64,000 nt of DNA, from assembly GCA_922989275.2 (NCBI GenBank), contig OV277871.1, positions 59,851,848 through 59,915,847 of the forward strand, written 5' to 3'. The notes under the pieces are model-generated. The model was not told where the DNA came from. It saw nothing but the letters and a program-made list of their open reading frames with translations, and made no database searches. The stretch is from Gari tellinella (taxonomy: Eukaryota; Mollusca; Bivalvia; Cardiida; Psammobiidae). Below, in pieces: positions 32,690-43,863 of this stretch (positions within the stretch are counted from its first letter, which is position 1; every line of letters begins with the position of its first letter). A program made the position numbers and the translations under genes.

Positions 32690-34640
32690 TTAGCTCGCAT
32701 GTACGTAGTACATGACGAGCTATTGCAATACCCCCGGCGTAGTCGTCGTTGTCGTTGTCGTCGTCGTCGGTGGCGGCGTCGTCGTGAACGGCGTAAACAA
32801 TTTTAAGAAAATGTCTATAACTTCTATGTCCCTTGAGGGATTGCTTTCATGGTTGGTATGTGTGTGTATATGGACAAGACCTTCCAATGCGCAGAAAAAT
32901 GTTGACCCCTGTGACCTTGACCTTGAACTTAGGGCCTGCGTTTAGGTTTCGAAATCTGTGTTTAGGTTTTCAAAAATGCCTTTAACTTCTATATCCCTTA
33001 AGGTATTGCTTCCATAGTCGGTATGTGTGTGTATATAGACAATACTTTTCCATGCTCAGAAAAATTGAGACCCCTGTGACCTTGACCTTGAACTTAGGGC
33101 CTGCGTTTAGGTTTCGAAATATGCGTTTAGGTTTCGAAAAATGCCTTTAACGTCTATGTCCCTTGAGGTATTGCTTCCATAGTTGGTATGTATGTGTCTA
33201 TGGACAAGACCTTTACATGCAAAGACAAATTTAGACCCCTGTGACCTTGACCTTGAACTTAGGGCCTGTGTTTAGGTTTCGAAATCTGTGTTTAGGTTTA
33301 GAAAAATTCCTTTATCTTCTATGTCCTTTAAGGTATTGCTTTCATAGTTGGTATGTTTATGTATATGAACAAGACCTTTCGATGCACAGAAAAATTTAGA
33401 CCCCTGTGACCTTGACCTTGAATTTAGGGCCTGTGTTTAGGTTTCGAAATCTGTGTTTAGGTTTGAAAAAATCCTTTAACTTCTATATCCTTTGAGGTAT
33501 TGCTTTCATAGTTGGTATGTATATGTATATGGACAAGACCTTTCGATGCACAGACAAATTTTTACTCCTGTGACCTTGACCTTGAACTTAGGGCCTGCGT
33601 TTAGGTTTCGAAATCTGTGTTTAGGTTTCGAAAAATGCCTTTAACTTATATGTCCCTTGAGGTATTACTTCCATAGTTAGAATGTGTGTGTATATGGACA
33701 AGACCTTTCATGCACAGAAAAAATGTGACCCCTGTGACCTTGACCTTGAACTTAGGGCCTGTGTTTAGGTTTCGAAATCTGTGTTTAAGTTTAGAAAAAT
33801 GCCTTTAACTTCTATGTCCCTTGAGGTATTGCTTTCATAGTTGGTATGTATGTGTATATGGACAAGACCTTTCGATGCACAGAAAAATTTAGACCCCTAT
33901 GACCTTGACCTTGAACTTAGGACCTGTGTTTAGGTTTCGAAATCTGCGTTTGGGTTTCGAAAAATGCCTTTAATTTCTATATCCTTTGAGGTATTGCTTT
34001 CATAGTTGGTATGTGTGTGTATATGGACAAGACCTTTCCATGCACATATACATTTGGACCCTTGTGACCTTGACCTTGAACTTAGGGCCCATGTTTAGTT
34101 TTCGAAATCTGTGTTTTGGTTTCTCAAAATTTTTATTACTCCTATGTCCATTGAAATATTCCTTTAATATTCAGTTTGCATGTGTATATAGACAACATCT
34201 TTCCTTGCATGCAAAATGTTTGAGCCCTCTGACCTTGACCTTGAACTTAGGACCCGCGTTTAGGGTTCTAAGTCTGCGTTTAGGTTTCTCAAAATTTCTT
34301 TAACTCATATATCCATTGAGATATTTCTTTCATATTCGGCATGCATGTGTATATGGACACGACCTTTCCATGCATGCAAACAATTAGCCCAGTGTCCTTG
34401 ACCTTGAACTGAGGTCGCGAAAGGTTTTAGGTTACGAAATCTGCGTTTAGGTTTCAAAAATGTTTATAATTCCTATATCCCTTTAGGTGTTATTTTCATA
34501 TTTGATTTGCCAGTGTATATGGACAAGACCTTTCCATGCAGCTAAAAAGGTTGACCTCTGTGACCTTGAGTTTGCTTTTAAGTTTCTAAAGGTGCCGGTG
34601 GCGAGCTTTGTTGTCTCTCTGACAACTCTTGTTATTTAAA
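32690..34640 (+). repeat. About 165-bp tandem array, 11 units, with end structures
   Basis: Eleven units are marked by GTGACCTTGACCTTGAACTT, at 32911, 33076, 33241, 33406, 33570, 33734, 33899, 34064, 34229, 34392 and 34560: steps of 163-168 bp. The first eight are similar to each other; the last three are clearly more diverged. The array is preceded by AGCTCGCATGTACG/TACATGACGAGCT, a hairpin at about 32693-32722, and a (GTCGTC)n tract. It is followed by GGTGGCGAGCTTTGTTGTC and TCTGACAACTCTTGTT. Bivalve genomes contain abundant repeats with GAGCT edges, a GTCGTCGTC tract and TGACCTTGACC units; I infer membership from this layout. ORFs across the array are artefacts. Confidence 0.93.
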
Positions 34641-34868
34641 GTCCGGCAGCCCGAGTTGTCGCGAAAAACTTAACGGAAGAAAACGAATCTAAGATAGGAA
34701 GTTACGACGTAGTTCTGATGACGTCAATCAATAAATCAGTGACGTCATTATACGGCAAAATGTATCGAAAACAAGTTTAGGCTCAACAGGGGATAACACA
34801 TGTACTTTTGCTTTCGATTGACAAACCATTAGGTCCAAAAATCGTATAAAGGCATTAAATAAATAAAA

Positions 34869-35193
34869 TACAGTACTGAACCTTATTAAATTAACAATGT
34901 TTGCGATTCGCTTGCAATTCGATAGCAATTCGCTTGCAATTCGATGGCAATTCGCTTGCGATTCAAAATAGTAACTATACCCTCGGATAAGTTTTCTTGA
35001 ACGATGTATCTCACAAATGTTCGCAAATATGCCTTCGTTCATTTTTTCGATTCCATGTTTGTCACAACTGCTTCGGAAAATTCGCGTAAAATTTTTAAAA
35101 TAGGATTTGTTTTTTGAAGCGCCCGATTCGATGGCAATTCGATGGCAATTCGCTTGCGATTATCAATTTAATTTAATAAGGTTCAGTACTGTA
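34869..35193. mobile_element. TIR element with internal minisatellite, 325 bp
   Basis: TACAGTACTGAACCTTATTA+AATTA (34869-34893) and its perfect inverse TAATTTAATAAGGTTCAGTA+CTGTA (35169-35193) form 25-bp TIRs ending in TA. Just inside each end lie variable numbers of ATTCGCTTGCAATTCGATGGC-type units (about 24 bp), roughly two to three at the left and one to two at the right. No ORF above background. Confidence 0.9.
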
Positions 35194-35725
35194 ACAGTTT
35201 TTTCCAGTGAAACCAATATATACAGTTATTCTCTATATATTACAATAATAACTGGCTACTAACAAAGTAAAAGAGTCCATCATTACGTTAGTAATATATG
35301 GCTGTGTACAGTTTTCAAGCTTAATTTATCCATGCCCGAACGCTGATAAAGCGTGTTTGTTGAGTATGCTTTCGATGCGTTAGATGTAAACTTGGTGCTA
35401 AATTATTATCAATAAAAAGATGTGGAACGATTTAATGCTTATCCTAAATGCATTGATAAATATATGTTATTCTGACCCGATGTCTTATATTATCTGGCTC
35501 CAATCTGTTTCTAATAAGTTTACAATTTTGTTCAACATGTTTCAATAGATATCCGTGTTCGTCTTTAATAATGAATTTCGTGAATGTGTCCTTTCGTGTA
35601 AAAAGAAAAGAACTAACATATGTTCCAACAAACTTGGGTACTATGATGACACTCGTAACTGAAACATGTTCTAGCGTATTTCAGTTGCAAATAAGTCTAT
35701 GTATGTTCGGACTATTGATCTTATA
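35194..35725. other. Non-coding gap with core fragment
   Basis: TCTGACCCGATGTCTTATAT+TATCTGGCTCCAATCTGTTT at 35471-35511 is a decayed hairpin core of family A type. Nothing else recognised. Confidence 0.4.
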
Positions 35726-35886
35726 TACAGTCGGATCCCGATACTTCAAACTCGTTTAAATCGATCGTACTAGTATTTCATAAATTGAATTTCGATAAAT
35801 AGATCTCGCTTAACTCAAACATACTCGTATTTCAAAGTTAAAAAATGCGAACTAATGCGAGTATGAAGTATCGAGTTTGGACTGTA
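35726..35886. mobile_element. Pogo-like miniature TIR element, 161 bp
   Basis: TACAGTCGGATCCCGATACT+TCAAACTCG at the left and CGAGTATGAAGTATCGAGTT+TGGACTGTA at the right are inverted copies with TA at both ends. CAGTC...CGAT/CGAACTCG-type ends are characteristic of pogo/Tigger-related miniature elements; that assignment is from family knowledge. The interior repeats ACTCGTATTTCAAAG words. It abuts duplication 2, copy 2. Confidence 0.8.
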
Positions 35887-35889
35887 TTT

Positions 35890-36740
35890 ATTCATTTTAA
35901 AACCCCGTGAACATCTATCATAATTTGAATACTAGCTTTTGTGTGCAAATACAAACTATTTATCAGTGTGTGTTCCTGTCTAGTTGCATTTTCCGGACCT
36001 AGAAAATACATTAGTCTGGCTTGCGTGTCATCGTGTATTGGAAATTGTTTATTCATTCTATTAAAATCCAATGATGTGTTTCTATCAAATAGTGTGAGCT
36101 ATTTCCACAATAAACTCCCGTTTCGATTCATTTAACCATTTCATCATAGAGATAGCATCATCTTAGATACTGATGCTTTGAATCTATATTACATCATGTC
36201 TGAGTTAACATTCATCGATAAGAGTTACAAACACGGTTTTATTCTTTCCCAATAAACGCGTTTACGCTAAACCTATGATTTCCATTGCAAACAGTTTGGA
36301 GACAGATCAGACGCCGGATAACCCGGTGTGTGATCAGGTTCCAAACTGTTTGCCACTCAGATTAAAAACAGTAATTAGAAATGTCAAAAATTGTAATTTA
36401 CTAGTGCGTTTCGTTTTTGTTAAAACGGGAAGGAATAACGTTTTCTCCACTTTAGTAAATTTGCAATTCACATAGTAGTTGTACCATGTAGTAATCGTCT
36501 CAACTCTTTCACTACCTTACCCCAAGTACACTGTATTTGCTAACAGTTTAGATCTTGATCAGATCAGGATCGACCGTTTGACACCAACTTCAATATGTCT
36601 TAAGTCAAAATTCATAACATTTAAGTTCAAGAAATAATAGCAAACAATGATTGTTTGACAATTATGGCGTCGTTGCAGTAGATAACTTAATAGTTTATTA
36701 GCGTCATTTCAGTTATAGATTAATAGATAGGTAACTATTC
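35890..36740 (+). repeat. Dispersed duplication 2, copy 2 (empty site)
   Basis: Partner of 17522-20215. It reads ATCATCTTAGATACTG-ATGCTTTGAATC without interruption where copy 1 carries the 2.1-kb TIR transposon. It carries a family A element at 36231-36455 that copy 1 lacks. A decayed family B hairpin (TTTAGATCTTGATCAGATCA ... CGTTTGACACC) near 36540-36590 is common to both copies. Confidence 0.8.
36231..36455 (+). mobile_element. Family A copy inside duplication 2
   Basis: TTATTCTTTCCCAATAAACG, hairpin ACGCCGGATAACCCGGTGTG, GGTTCCAAACTGTTTGCCAC and right end GAATAACGTTTTCTCCACTT. The first bases of the left TIR are lost. It is absent at the homologous point near 19955. Confidence 0.85.
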
Positions 36741-37289
36741 TTCTTGAAATAGTATACGTCTATGCACATAGATAGATAAATATATTTAGTTCGGTACATA
36801 ACATGGCAAAGCATAATTAAAGCAATCATATAAGAGCCATGTAAAGCGCATTAGAAACCACGTTAACACAAAAAAGGAAAAATATTTTCATTATTTCCAT
36901 TGTGATCCTTGATTCTAGTGGCAAGACACAGTGAGGCATGTTAAATTTATAAATAAATATCACAGATAGTATCTTAAATTAAATGTATCACATAATCATC
37001 ATTGAACTCACTGATTAAGCTCACAATTGTTAGATTTAGAATAACTATACCATGTTCATTGGTTTAAACAGCAGAGTATCAGAACGAATCATAAGAATAA
37101 TAATAAAGTGAAACAAACCTATCTAATATTAACACAAATATACTAGTAGGCAATGAATGAAAAGAAATCCTGATATGCAAAAATCCAATACGTACATGAT
37201 TATTATCTCTCAAGTAAAGAACTTATTCTTAAGCTAACAACAATTTATTGACATCAAATCTAAATTGAGAGGAAGATTTACTTACTCAT
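36741..37289. other. Possible 3' region of the following LINE
   Basis: AT-rich sequence on the 3' side of the minus-strand LINE that ends at 37290. It may be its 3' UTR, but I see no poly-A or simple tail that would fix the end. Confidence 0.35.
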
Positions 37290-38803
37290 AAATTCTGAGA
37301 CAGACCGTTCCACAAGTGAACACCTCTGAAAAGAAATGACCTCTTACCAAAGCTGTTGACTCTAGGTATGGCATAGCATCCATTATCTGTAGAAGTGAAG
37401 GCAATCGAATCTTCTTGAGCGGGAATGGCTGTCATGTTTGACCTTGCACAGCGCTTGTGGACCTGAGCTTAAGAAAACAAAATAATCACAAAGATATAAA
37501 GGAGCAGTGCCTTTCGATGTGTTTTAAACGTGCGAAAGGATTATTTGATCAACTCTAGTTGATACTGGCAACCAGTTGGGGTACTTAAAATGATTAGTGC
37601 CTATGTGATCCATAGCATCTCAGTTTAAAACAAAAAGGATTAATTCATTTTGCATTGTTTGGAGTCTAGTTTTTCAAGTTTTGAGTAAGAGCTTGGTACC
37701 AAAACCAACAAGCGTAATCAAAGTGACATTGTATAAGTGCCATGACCATTACTTTTTTTGTGTTCAAATTTAAAAGTTTATGGGTTTTTTTGTACAAAAA
37801 CGTGAACCTGCTGTTTGCCTTAGTAATGACTGATTTTGGCAATTGCTTCACAAGATAAGAATTGATCTAAAATAGCACCCAAGTATTTGACAGCGGTGGA
37901 AGAATTAATATGTTGGCAATAACAAATTATATCTTAATGTGTTTGAGATCTTAATTTAGGTCTAGTATGAAACAGGATTGACTCAGTCTTACCGAGATGA
38001 AGAGAAGGTTTATTATCAACTAACCATTCACTTACTACATTCACGTCTTTAGAAAGACAACTTTCAATTTAGAAAAAAACTTGTTCTTGAGACTAAAATA
38101 ACAGAATCATCTGCATACAATAAAAGCTTGTTTGATACAGCACCCGGCATGTCATTAACATACATTAAAAACAAAAGAGGTCCCAGTATTGCACCTTGAT
38201 GCACACTACATGAGATACTTTCTAGAGAAGAGAATGTTCCTGAAACATCAACTAATTGTTGTCTGTCTGAAAGGAGGGATCTGAACCAGTCAACACTGTA
38301 TTTGAGTAAACCAATAGTTTTAAGTTTCATAAGTAAGATACTATGATAAAGTGTACCAAACGCGTTCTCTAAATTACGCGTTCTCTAAATTAAGGAGCAC
38401 CATGCCTACCATATTACCCTTTATCCATTTGGAATCTAATTAATTTAGAAATATTGATAAGACAAGTCTCTGTAGAAAAGCCTCGTCTAAACCCGGATTG
38501 AAAACTGTACAGACGTTTATTATCGTTCAAATATATTTCAAGCTGTTAGAAAATAACTTTTTCAAATACCTTAGATAATATGGTAATTACTGAAATCTGA
38601 TTTATCATTTTTCTTATACAAAGGACAACACGTGCTTGTTTCAAATCGTCTGGAACATACCCATGGACTATTGATAAACTAATAACATGAGTGAGAGGAA
38701 AAGCTATAATGTGATCACCATCACGTACAAATCTAGATGGAATATCATCTAATCCCGTAATCATCCACATCATACTTTTATATCTAAACGACTTCCTTTT
38801 CAC
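37290..38803 (-). pseudogene. LINE reverse transcriptase, degenerate
   Basis: A non-LTR retrotransposon ORF2, 5'-truncated and full of stops and frameshifts. In order on the minus strand: ITGLDDIPSRFVRDGDHI and GYVPDDLKQARVV with LSKVFEKVIF (38803-38546, the finger region). Next come SFQSGFRRGFSTETCL, then SVDWFRSLLSDRQQLVDVSG, VHQGAILGPLLFLMYVNDMP and LLLYADDSVI with the catalytic YADD box (38330-38064). After that come FTFLYKKTHKLLN with ALIQCHFDYACWFWY (37851-37666) and a C-terminus GKRSFLFRGVHLWNGLSQNL ending at a stop near 37292. The thumb and C-terminal layout resembles CR1/Jockey-superfamily LINEs; the clade is not certain. No endonuclease was found upstream. A 16-bp tandem duplication (ACGCGTTCTCTAAATT) lies near 38360-38391. 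Confidence 0.9.
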
Positions 38804-38924
38804 CTTAATCTAGGTGTCAATCAGGATGGGTTCGGATGTCCAACCGAGTCATTTACATGTAGCAGCCAATTAGCAGCCAATTCCAAACCGAACTGTTTAT
38901 AAACTTCATCGATATCCAGTGTAG
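38804..38924. other. LINE 5' junction region
   Basis: LINE similarity stops by about 38805. AGCAGCCAATT is tandemly duplicated near 38860-38882. Beyond that the next family A copy begins. Confidence 0.4.
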
Positions 38925-39123
38925 AAGACTTAATTCATTTCAAATAAACACGTTTACGCTTAAACTATTCTTTACAATGCAAATAGGATGAAACCAGACC
39001 AGACTCCGGGCTCCTCGGCGTCTGAACAGGCTCCAAACACATTGCCATTTTCAACATTTTAATGCATTGTGTTTGGAATTCGTTTGCCTTTATACGGGGC
39101 AGAATAATGTCTTATCCACTGTG
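38925..39123 (+). mobile_element. Family A copy, diverged
   Basis: TTCATTTCAAATAAACACGT, hairpin GACTCCGGGCTCCTCGGCGT+CTGAACAGG, CTCCAAACACATTGCC, right end ATAATGTCTTATCCACTGTG. Confidence 0.75.
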
Positions 39124-39185
39124 CGTGATGGACGAGAATGGTTAGCTATGATCAATACTCACTGCTGTAAAAATACATGGAGATG

Positions 39186-39384
39186 GTGCAGTGGAGAAGA
39201 CGTGACTCTGACCCTATAACTGCTTTTTGCTATGATCTCCATTGCAAACCAGTTGTGCGATCTGACTCCAAACTGCTTGCCACTCAGATTAGAAAAGATT
39301 GTTGGGAAACTCAAAATGTTTTAATGTGTTGCGTGTGCGTTTTGGTTACGTTAAACGGGAAAAAATAACATCTGTTTCACAGTA
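39186..39384 (+). mobile_element. Family A copy, hairpin deleted
   Basis: Left end GTGCAGTGGAGAAGACGTGA, reduced centre AACCAGTTGTGCGATCTGAC, then TCCAAACTGCTTGCCACTCA and right end ACATCTGTTTCACAGTA. The GACGCC stem is missing although both ends remain. Confidence 0.75.
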
Positions 39385-39754
39385 TCAACTTAAACAGTTC
39401 CATGTCCTTCAAGACTTCGGTTCATAAACATGGTCGCGTACTATTAATTTAACTACAATGTTGTGATTTTATTGTCTTTATGGTGTGAAGAATATCTGTG
39501 AAACTTTTCCGGTTGCAATTGTATCATTTTAATTAAGATTTCTGTTATACATGTTATTGCTTTTTTGTTATTTATGAGGCGTGGTATTTATTTAGATTTA
39601 TTGGAAAGAATTTTAGTAGACCTGCTCATTATCTTGTTTAAGCCGAAGGAAGAATTGTGTGTTATTCCGTTTTTTTTATAATAATTATTATGACTCAAGT
39701 TGTGGCATCTTTAGTTATTAATCATGAGCGATTTTAACCAAATAGTTCGCGAGC
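39385..39754. other. Non-coding gap
   Basis: AT-rich with a T-run near 39670. Nothing recognised. Confidence 0.4.
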
Positions 39755-39965
39755 TTTTTACCCCTTCGACGTTTCATTATCGTCTGCGTCAATTTTGTTG
39801 TATTCAATATCGTTTCAAAGTAAGAGTCAATGCAGTAGGACTTAAAACACTTCGATACGAGTGTCAAACAGTTTGGATCCTGATCAGACGCCGCGTTATA
39901 AAAACATTTACAAACGCGCTTATAGGCGTCATTGAGAGTGTAAGTTTTACTCCAAAATGTAAGCC
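39755..39965 (-). repeat. Hairpin repeat family B, inverted copy
   Basis: TTACCCCTTCGACGTTTCAT, ATCGTCTGCGTCAATTTTG, GAGTGTCAAACAGTTTGGAT+CCTGATCAGACGCCGCG, then CAAACGCGCTTATAGGCGTC+ATTGAGAGTGTAAG. The right arm of the GACGCC hairpin is missing. The small GCGC...GGCGTC hairpin at the CTCTCAATGACG edge is kept. Confidence 0.7.
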
Positions 39966-40034
39966 AAACGATACTTTCTTTTCATTTCTTAAAATTCTGA
40001 ACCATTAGAAGGGTAAATCCTCAATAAACTCAAT

Positions 40035-40240
40035 TACAGTGGAGAAAACGTTATTCCTTCCCAATAAACGCGTTTAAGCTAAAACTATGATGTTCATAAC
40101 AAACAGTAGATCTAGTTTGGAACCAGATCAGACGCCGGGTAACCCAGCGTCTGATCATGCTAAAAACTGTTTGCCACTCAGATTAAAAAACAATAAGTAG
40201 AAATATCAAAAAATGGTAAGTTCCTACATTTTAGCGATTT
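40035..40240 (+). mobile_element. Family A copy, truncated at the LINE
   Basis: Intact left TIR TACAGTGGAGAAAACGTTAT, hairpin ACGCCGGGTAACCCAGCGT, GCCACTCAGATTAAAAAAC, then TACATTTTAGCGATTTGCGA and an immediate switch into LINE sequence near 40240. The right TIR is missing, so either the miniature element was cut by the LINE junction or a deletion joined them. Confidence 0.85.
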
Positions 40241-42747
40241 GCGATTGTTTTTCGCTTTCAACATCATTATAATGACAGACTGAACATACTCTTTGCTATT
40301 CCCTTAGACCTTCATATCGCCCGGTTTCAAAACAAAAGGGTGCAACACCAAATCTAAATTTACTAAATGCAGACCTATGTTTAATCGGAAGTATCCATTT
40401 ACAGTACTGCTCAGGTTCATATACATGCTTAAATGTCTTATAAGATCTAACCTTATTACGTCAATTTCCTGAATGACCAACAGTATTGTTTACTAGAGTA
40501 TGCCAACTGTCTTTAAATTTATCAAATACTTTCTGCTCAATATCATAGGCAATTGTGTGTGATAAGGGTGTTTCAAGTGAACTATACATGTTAAAATCAT
40601 TCGTTTTCAAAACAAATCTTAACATTATATATCAAGTTTCGACATGATACACTGGCTTTTCTGAGTGATTACATTGCAACACGTTTGTTAATCTTTGACA
40701 TTTCCATACAACTAAGTTTAGACCAAAAAATTATAACATTTTCCATTTGCGGACTACCGGAGGTTTCCATCCTATATATCCCGAGACCCCATCATTAGGT
40801 GCGTACTTACCCACCCCTAAGAAAAAACGCTGTGCCCTATTTTGAACTATATAAGAGTACGACGTGTACCCCCATCACTAACAACAGGCCAACCAATAGA
40901 ATCATATAATGCGGTAGTCCGCCAACAGATTTACATTTGGCAATAATAAGTCCTAACGCCTGACTAGCACTCTGTGCTACTGATCTAGTAGTGATATTTA
41001 AATCTTAATGTTCATGTAAAACCACGCCCAAGTATGTGTATCTATCCACAATATTCAACTTGGTACAACCACAGTGAAAGTTAAAAGTAGTTCTAGAAAT
41101 GGAATTAGGCCTAAAAATGTACAATATTGCTTTTAGATGCATTCACAATCATATCATTCCGATCACACACATTTTGTAGCGCCGTCAGTAATGTCTAGAG
41201 ATCTTCATTGGTCTCCGACATCAAAACTATATCATCTGCATATAACATTATACATATTTTTTCCAATGTCCAATGATCTCAAATATATAGTTTAAATCAT
41301 TATTGAATAAGTTAAAGAGTAACGGTGATATAATACATACCTGACGTAGGCCACATTCTACATCAAACCAATCAGTTGTGAACGAGTTAACTCGGACACA
41401 AGACATAACAGAAGCATACATATACTTTATAGCATGATAGATTGTACCCCCAATACCCAAATTTGATAATATTTTCCGTAATATATCTCTATTGATTGTG
41501 TCGTATGCCTTTTTAAAATCTATAAAACCACAATATGTAGACGTTCGGCCATCTTGACAAGACGGTGTCAAAAGCACGCGAAGAAGAACCATCTGACATA
41601 GATACTTCCATGGGAATATGATTACCTTTGGAACAATGTATGCCTATCTTCCCGATTGATTATCAAAAGTTTGTGTTATCAATGTCCAACTCCTCTATTA
41701 ACTGCTTCTGCATTAAACACCAATGAAAACGCTTACCTCTCGTTTAAAAATGTCCTTTTACTGACATAATGCATTTTTAATACCTTTCTTTCACTTACAG
41801 TCTTACACAAAAGCCATTCCTTTTCCGCTTTACACATATCATTCCAAACCAAAGTTCAACCACCATTGTTTACCTGGAAGCCGTTTCTTATTACAATTTC
41901 TGAAATAAATCTCTCCCTTAGGCAAGCTACATTTCATATTTGTACATATAATATTACACCAGTCGTTATAAACGTCATCTGTAGCTGCTTGGGTACGAAG
42001 ACTAAATTCTAATGTTGAAATAGTAATATTGACAGAAACAAGAGTTTCATTATCTAGCATAAAATCACTTGGAACATTAGTGACATCAAACTTGGTAAAA
42101 CTGCCATGCGGTGTGTCATTCACAGAAGTACAAACATCATTATCAAACATTATATTCCACAATAATGATCTGGCAGTGCACCACCTGTTACATGCCAGCT
42201 TTAATTATTAGGTCAGTGACCCGTATAACCTCAAAGTTAGTAAACGAAGACATCATATCATGACTTACAAACCAATAGTCAACAACTGAAACCCCCTTTG
42301 TTGAAACTGATGTAAAATCATTTTTTTTACAGTTTCTGCCATTCAACATACACATGTTTGCATTTATAAGAAAAATCAAGTAATATAGCTCCGTATCTAT
42401 TAAAATCAAAATCAATTACCTAACGTTCTAAAATATCGTCAACACCTCGTATAAAAGTATCATTATCACTTCATTAAAATCTCCACATATATGAAATCTA
42501 CCAACATCTTTATACAGATATATTAAAGCAAGTAAATAAGCATAAAAACGGTTCACATCAAACATTCTTGATGAATTCTCAGGAGGAAAGTAACAAACAC
42601 ATGACAATAAAACAGCATTACTAAATTTGTGACTCATTTTAAGTACATGTATCAGCGATAGACACATCAAATTCATCAAGTATGTTATTTTTTACAAAAA
42701 CACCAACTCCACCAGAACCCACTCTAGCGTTCATATGAATATATTTA

Positions 42748-43478
42748 CATTCAACCTGTAAAGTCCTTATGTAATCCTATTAAAAAATTTGCAGTCATCT
42801 GCCGATGAACCTACACTTCGAATCTGGATTTAACCAGTCCGGATTTTCCCCGTGCTATCCGTGGACTTCTTCAAATAGACTACATCGGGCACTTAACACT
42901 AAGCTCCCATTGGTCGACGGTAATATGACACTAGCGGAGTGATACAGACCCATAGGTTGTTGCCATCGCGTTGCTATGTGTGTAAATGGGTTAAGAAAAC
43001 AACCGCGACCTGTAATTTTAGAATGTGCTTTGGCAATAGATATTCAAGTTGCACTGTTATTTGTTTGCCTTGTAAGTCATTTCCATTCACAGAGAGAAAG
43101 TTTACTGGAAAAAATCCTGAATTTTTAATACAGTTACAGTACATGTAGTTGGGACTACTTTCTCACCATATTTAGAAACTGGAATGGCTATTACATCGAC
43201 ATTACATCTATCAAACCTCTTGACCGGTATATGATAAATTCTTATACAGAAAAACAAATCTGGCCAATAAACACATTAAATTGACAAGACAGAAAATATA
43301 AATATAAGGAATAAACAACATCTCTTTGCCGCTCATGACGGTATGACTACATTAGCTTCGGGGGGTAAATTTATCGAAAACGCCCTTCGGGCGTTTACGG
43401 AATTTACCCCCTGCGAAGCTAATGTAGTCATACCGTCATGAACGTCAAAAATATGTTGTTTATTCCTATAATGCGATC
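42748..43478. mobile_element. Insertion splitting the LINE endonuclease
   Basis: On the minus strand the LINE reads ...CATTATAGGAAT and resumes ...ATTCATATGAACGCT. Joined at this point, the two sides read in frame across an expected HYRN-IHMNA segment, so the intervening ~730 bp is an insertion, apparently at an AT/TA-containing target. One end of the insert carries the foldback at 43300-43476. No long TIR joins its two extremes, and no transposase is seen. GAACCTACACTTCGAATCTG and similar words near 42805 have no match elsewhere in the window. Confidence 0.65.
43300..43476. repeat. Long near-perfect foldback
   Basis: GGAATAAACAACAT near 43302 is answered by ATGTTGTTTATTCC near 43470. The inner arms GACGGTATGACTACATTAGC and GCTAATGTAGTCATACCGTC are perfect. 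At the centre, AACGCCC-TTC-GGGCGTT forms its own tight stem. Total arm length is about 75 bp, with a small mismatch block (CTCTTTGCCGC against TTTTTGACGTT). The outer arm on the high-coordinate side coincides with LINE-reading sequence, so the palindrome may include an inverted duplication of the junction. Confidence 0.85.
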
Positions 43479-43863
43479 TATTATGGCCGACCCAACTATA
43501 TCCTTCAAGATTTAACACGTCGTTACATGTATAAAGTAAATGTGATTCAGCAATTCCTTTAATGTCAACGTCAGTGTCTACAACACATTCTGCTCTTAAC
43601 CTGTGATTGTCAGAATTTAAATCCTTCTTCATCCACGCACATTCCGAAATCCGGCTGTGATCTATCTCCTTCCGCGAGTGTAGCACCTAGAGTGATTTTT
43701 GGATGAGTTCCACTGGCTATTCCTATCAACATCGAACCTGTTTTCATGTCTGTCTGATCGCCTATTATCATCCCAGGTAGTCCTGGAAATCATTCCGATC
43801 ACCCCCAGTTGTCAGGTAATCAAACTGCTTAACACCAAGGATAACATTAATCGCTTGACAGTG

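Larger units (their letters stand above)
40240..43690 (-). pseudogene. Non-LTR retrotransposon (EN+RT), degenerate
   Basis: A long LINE read from about 43690 down to 40240. Endonuclease part 1 has LRAECVVDTDVDIKGIAESH and GYSWVGHNRSHYRN (43600-43480). After a roughly 0.73-kb insertion, part 2 continues IHMNARVGSGGVGVFVKNN (about 42740-42680), CYFPPENSSRMFDVNRFY and HICGDFNE (42620-42480), then GVSVVDYWFVSHDMMSSF (about 42300), typical EEP endonuclease motifs. A linker region follows (YNDWCNIICTNMKCSLPK, KRLPGKQWW). The RT has YCGFIDFKKAYDTINRDIL, CGLRQVCIISPLLFNLF and YADDIVLMSETNEDL (41592-41190). Distal ORF: YTYLGVVLHEH, SVAQSASQALGLIIAKCKS, QNRAQRFFLGVGKYAPND and ETGRYEGLRE followed by CSVC (41040-40250). 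Many stops and frameshifts; dead. Clade not assigned. Confidence 0.9.

Noticed and set aside
32712..34303. ORFs of 77-105 codons in the 165-bp array
   Set aside because: The repetitive peptide comes from the tandem DNA unit. Frames are not conserved between units.
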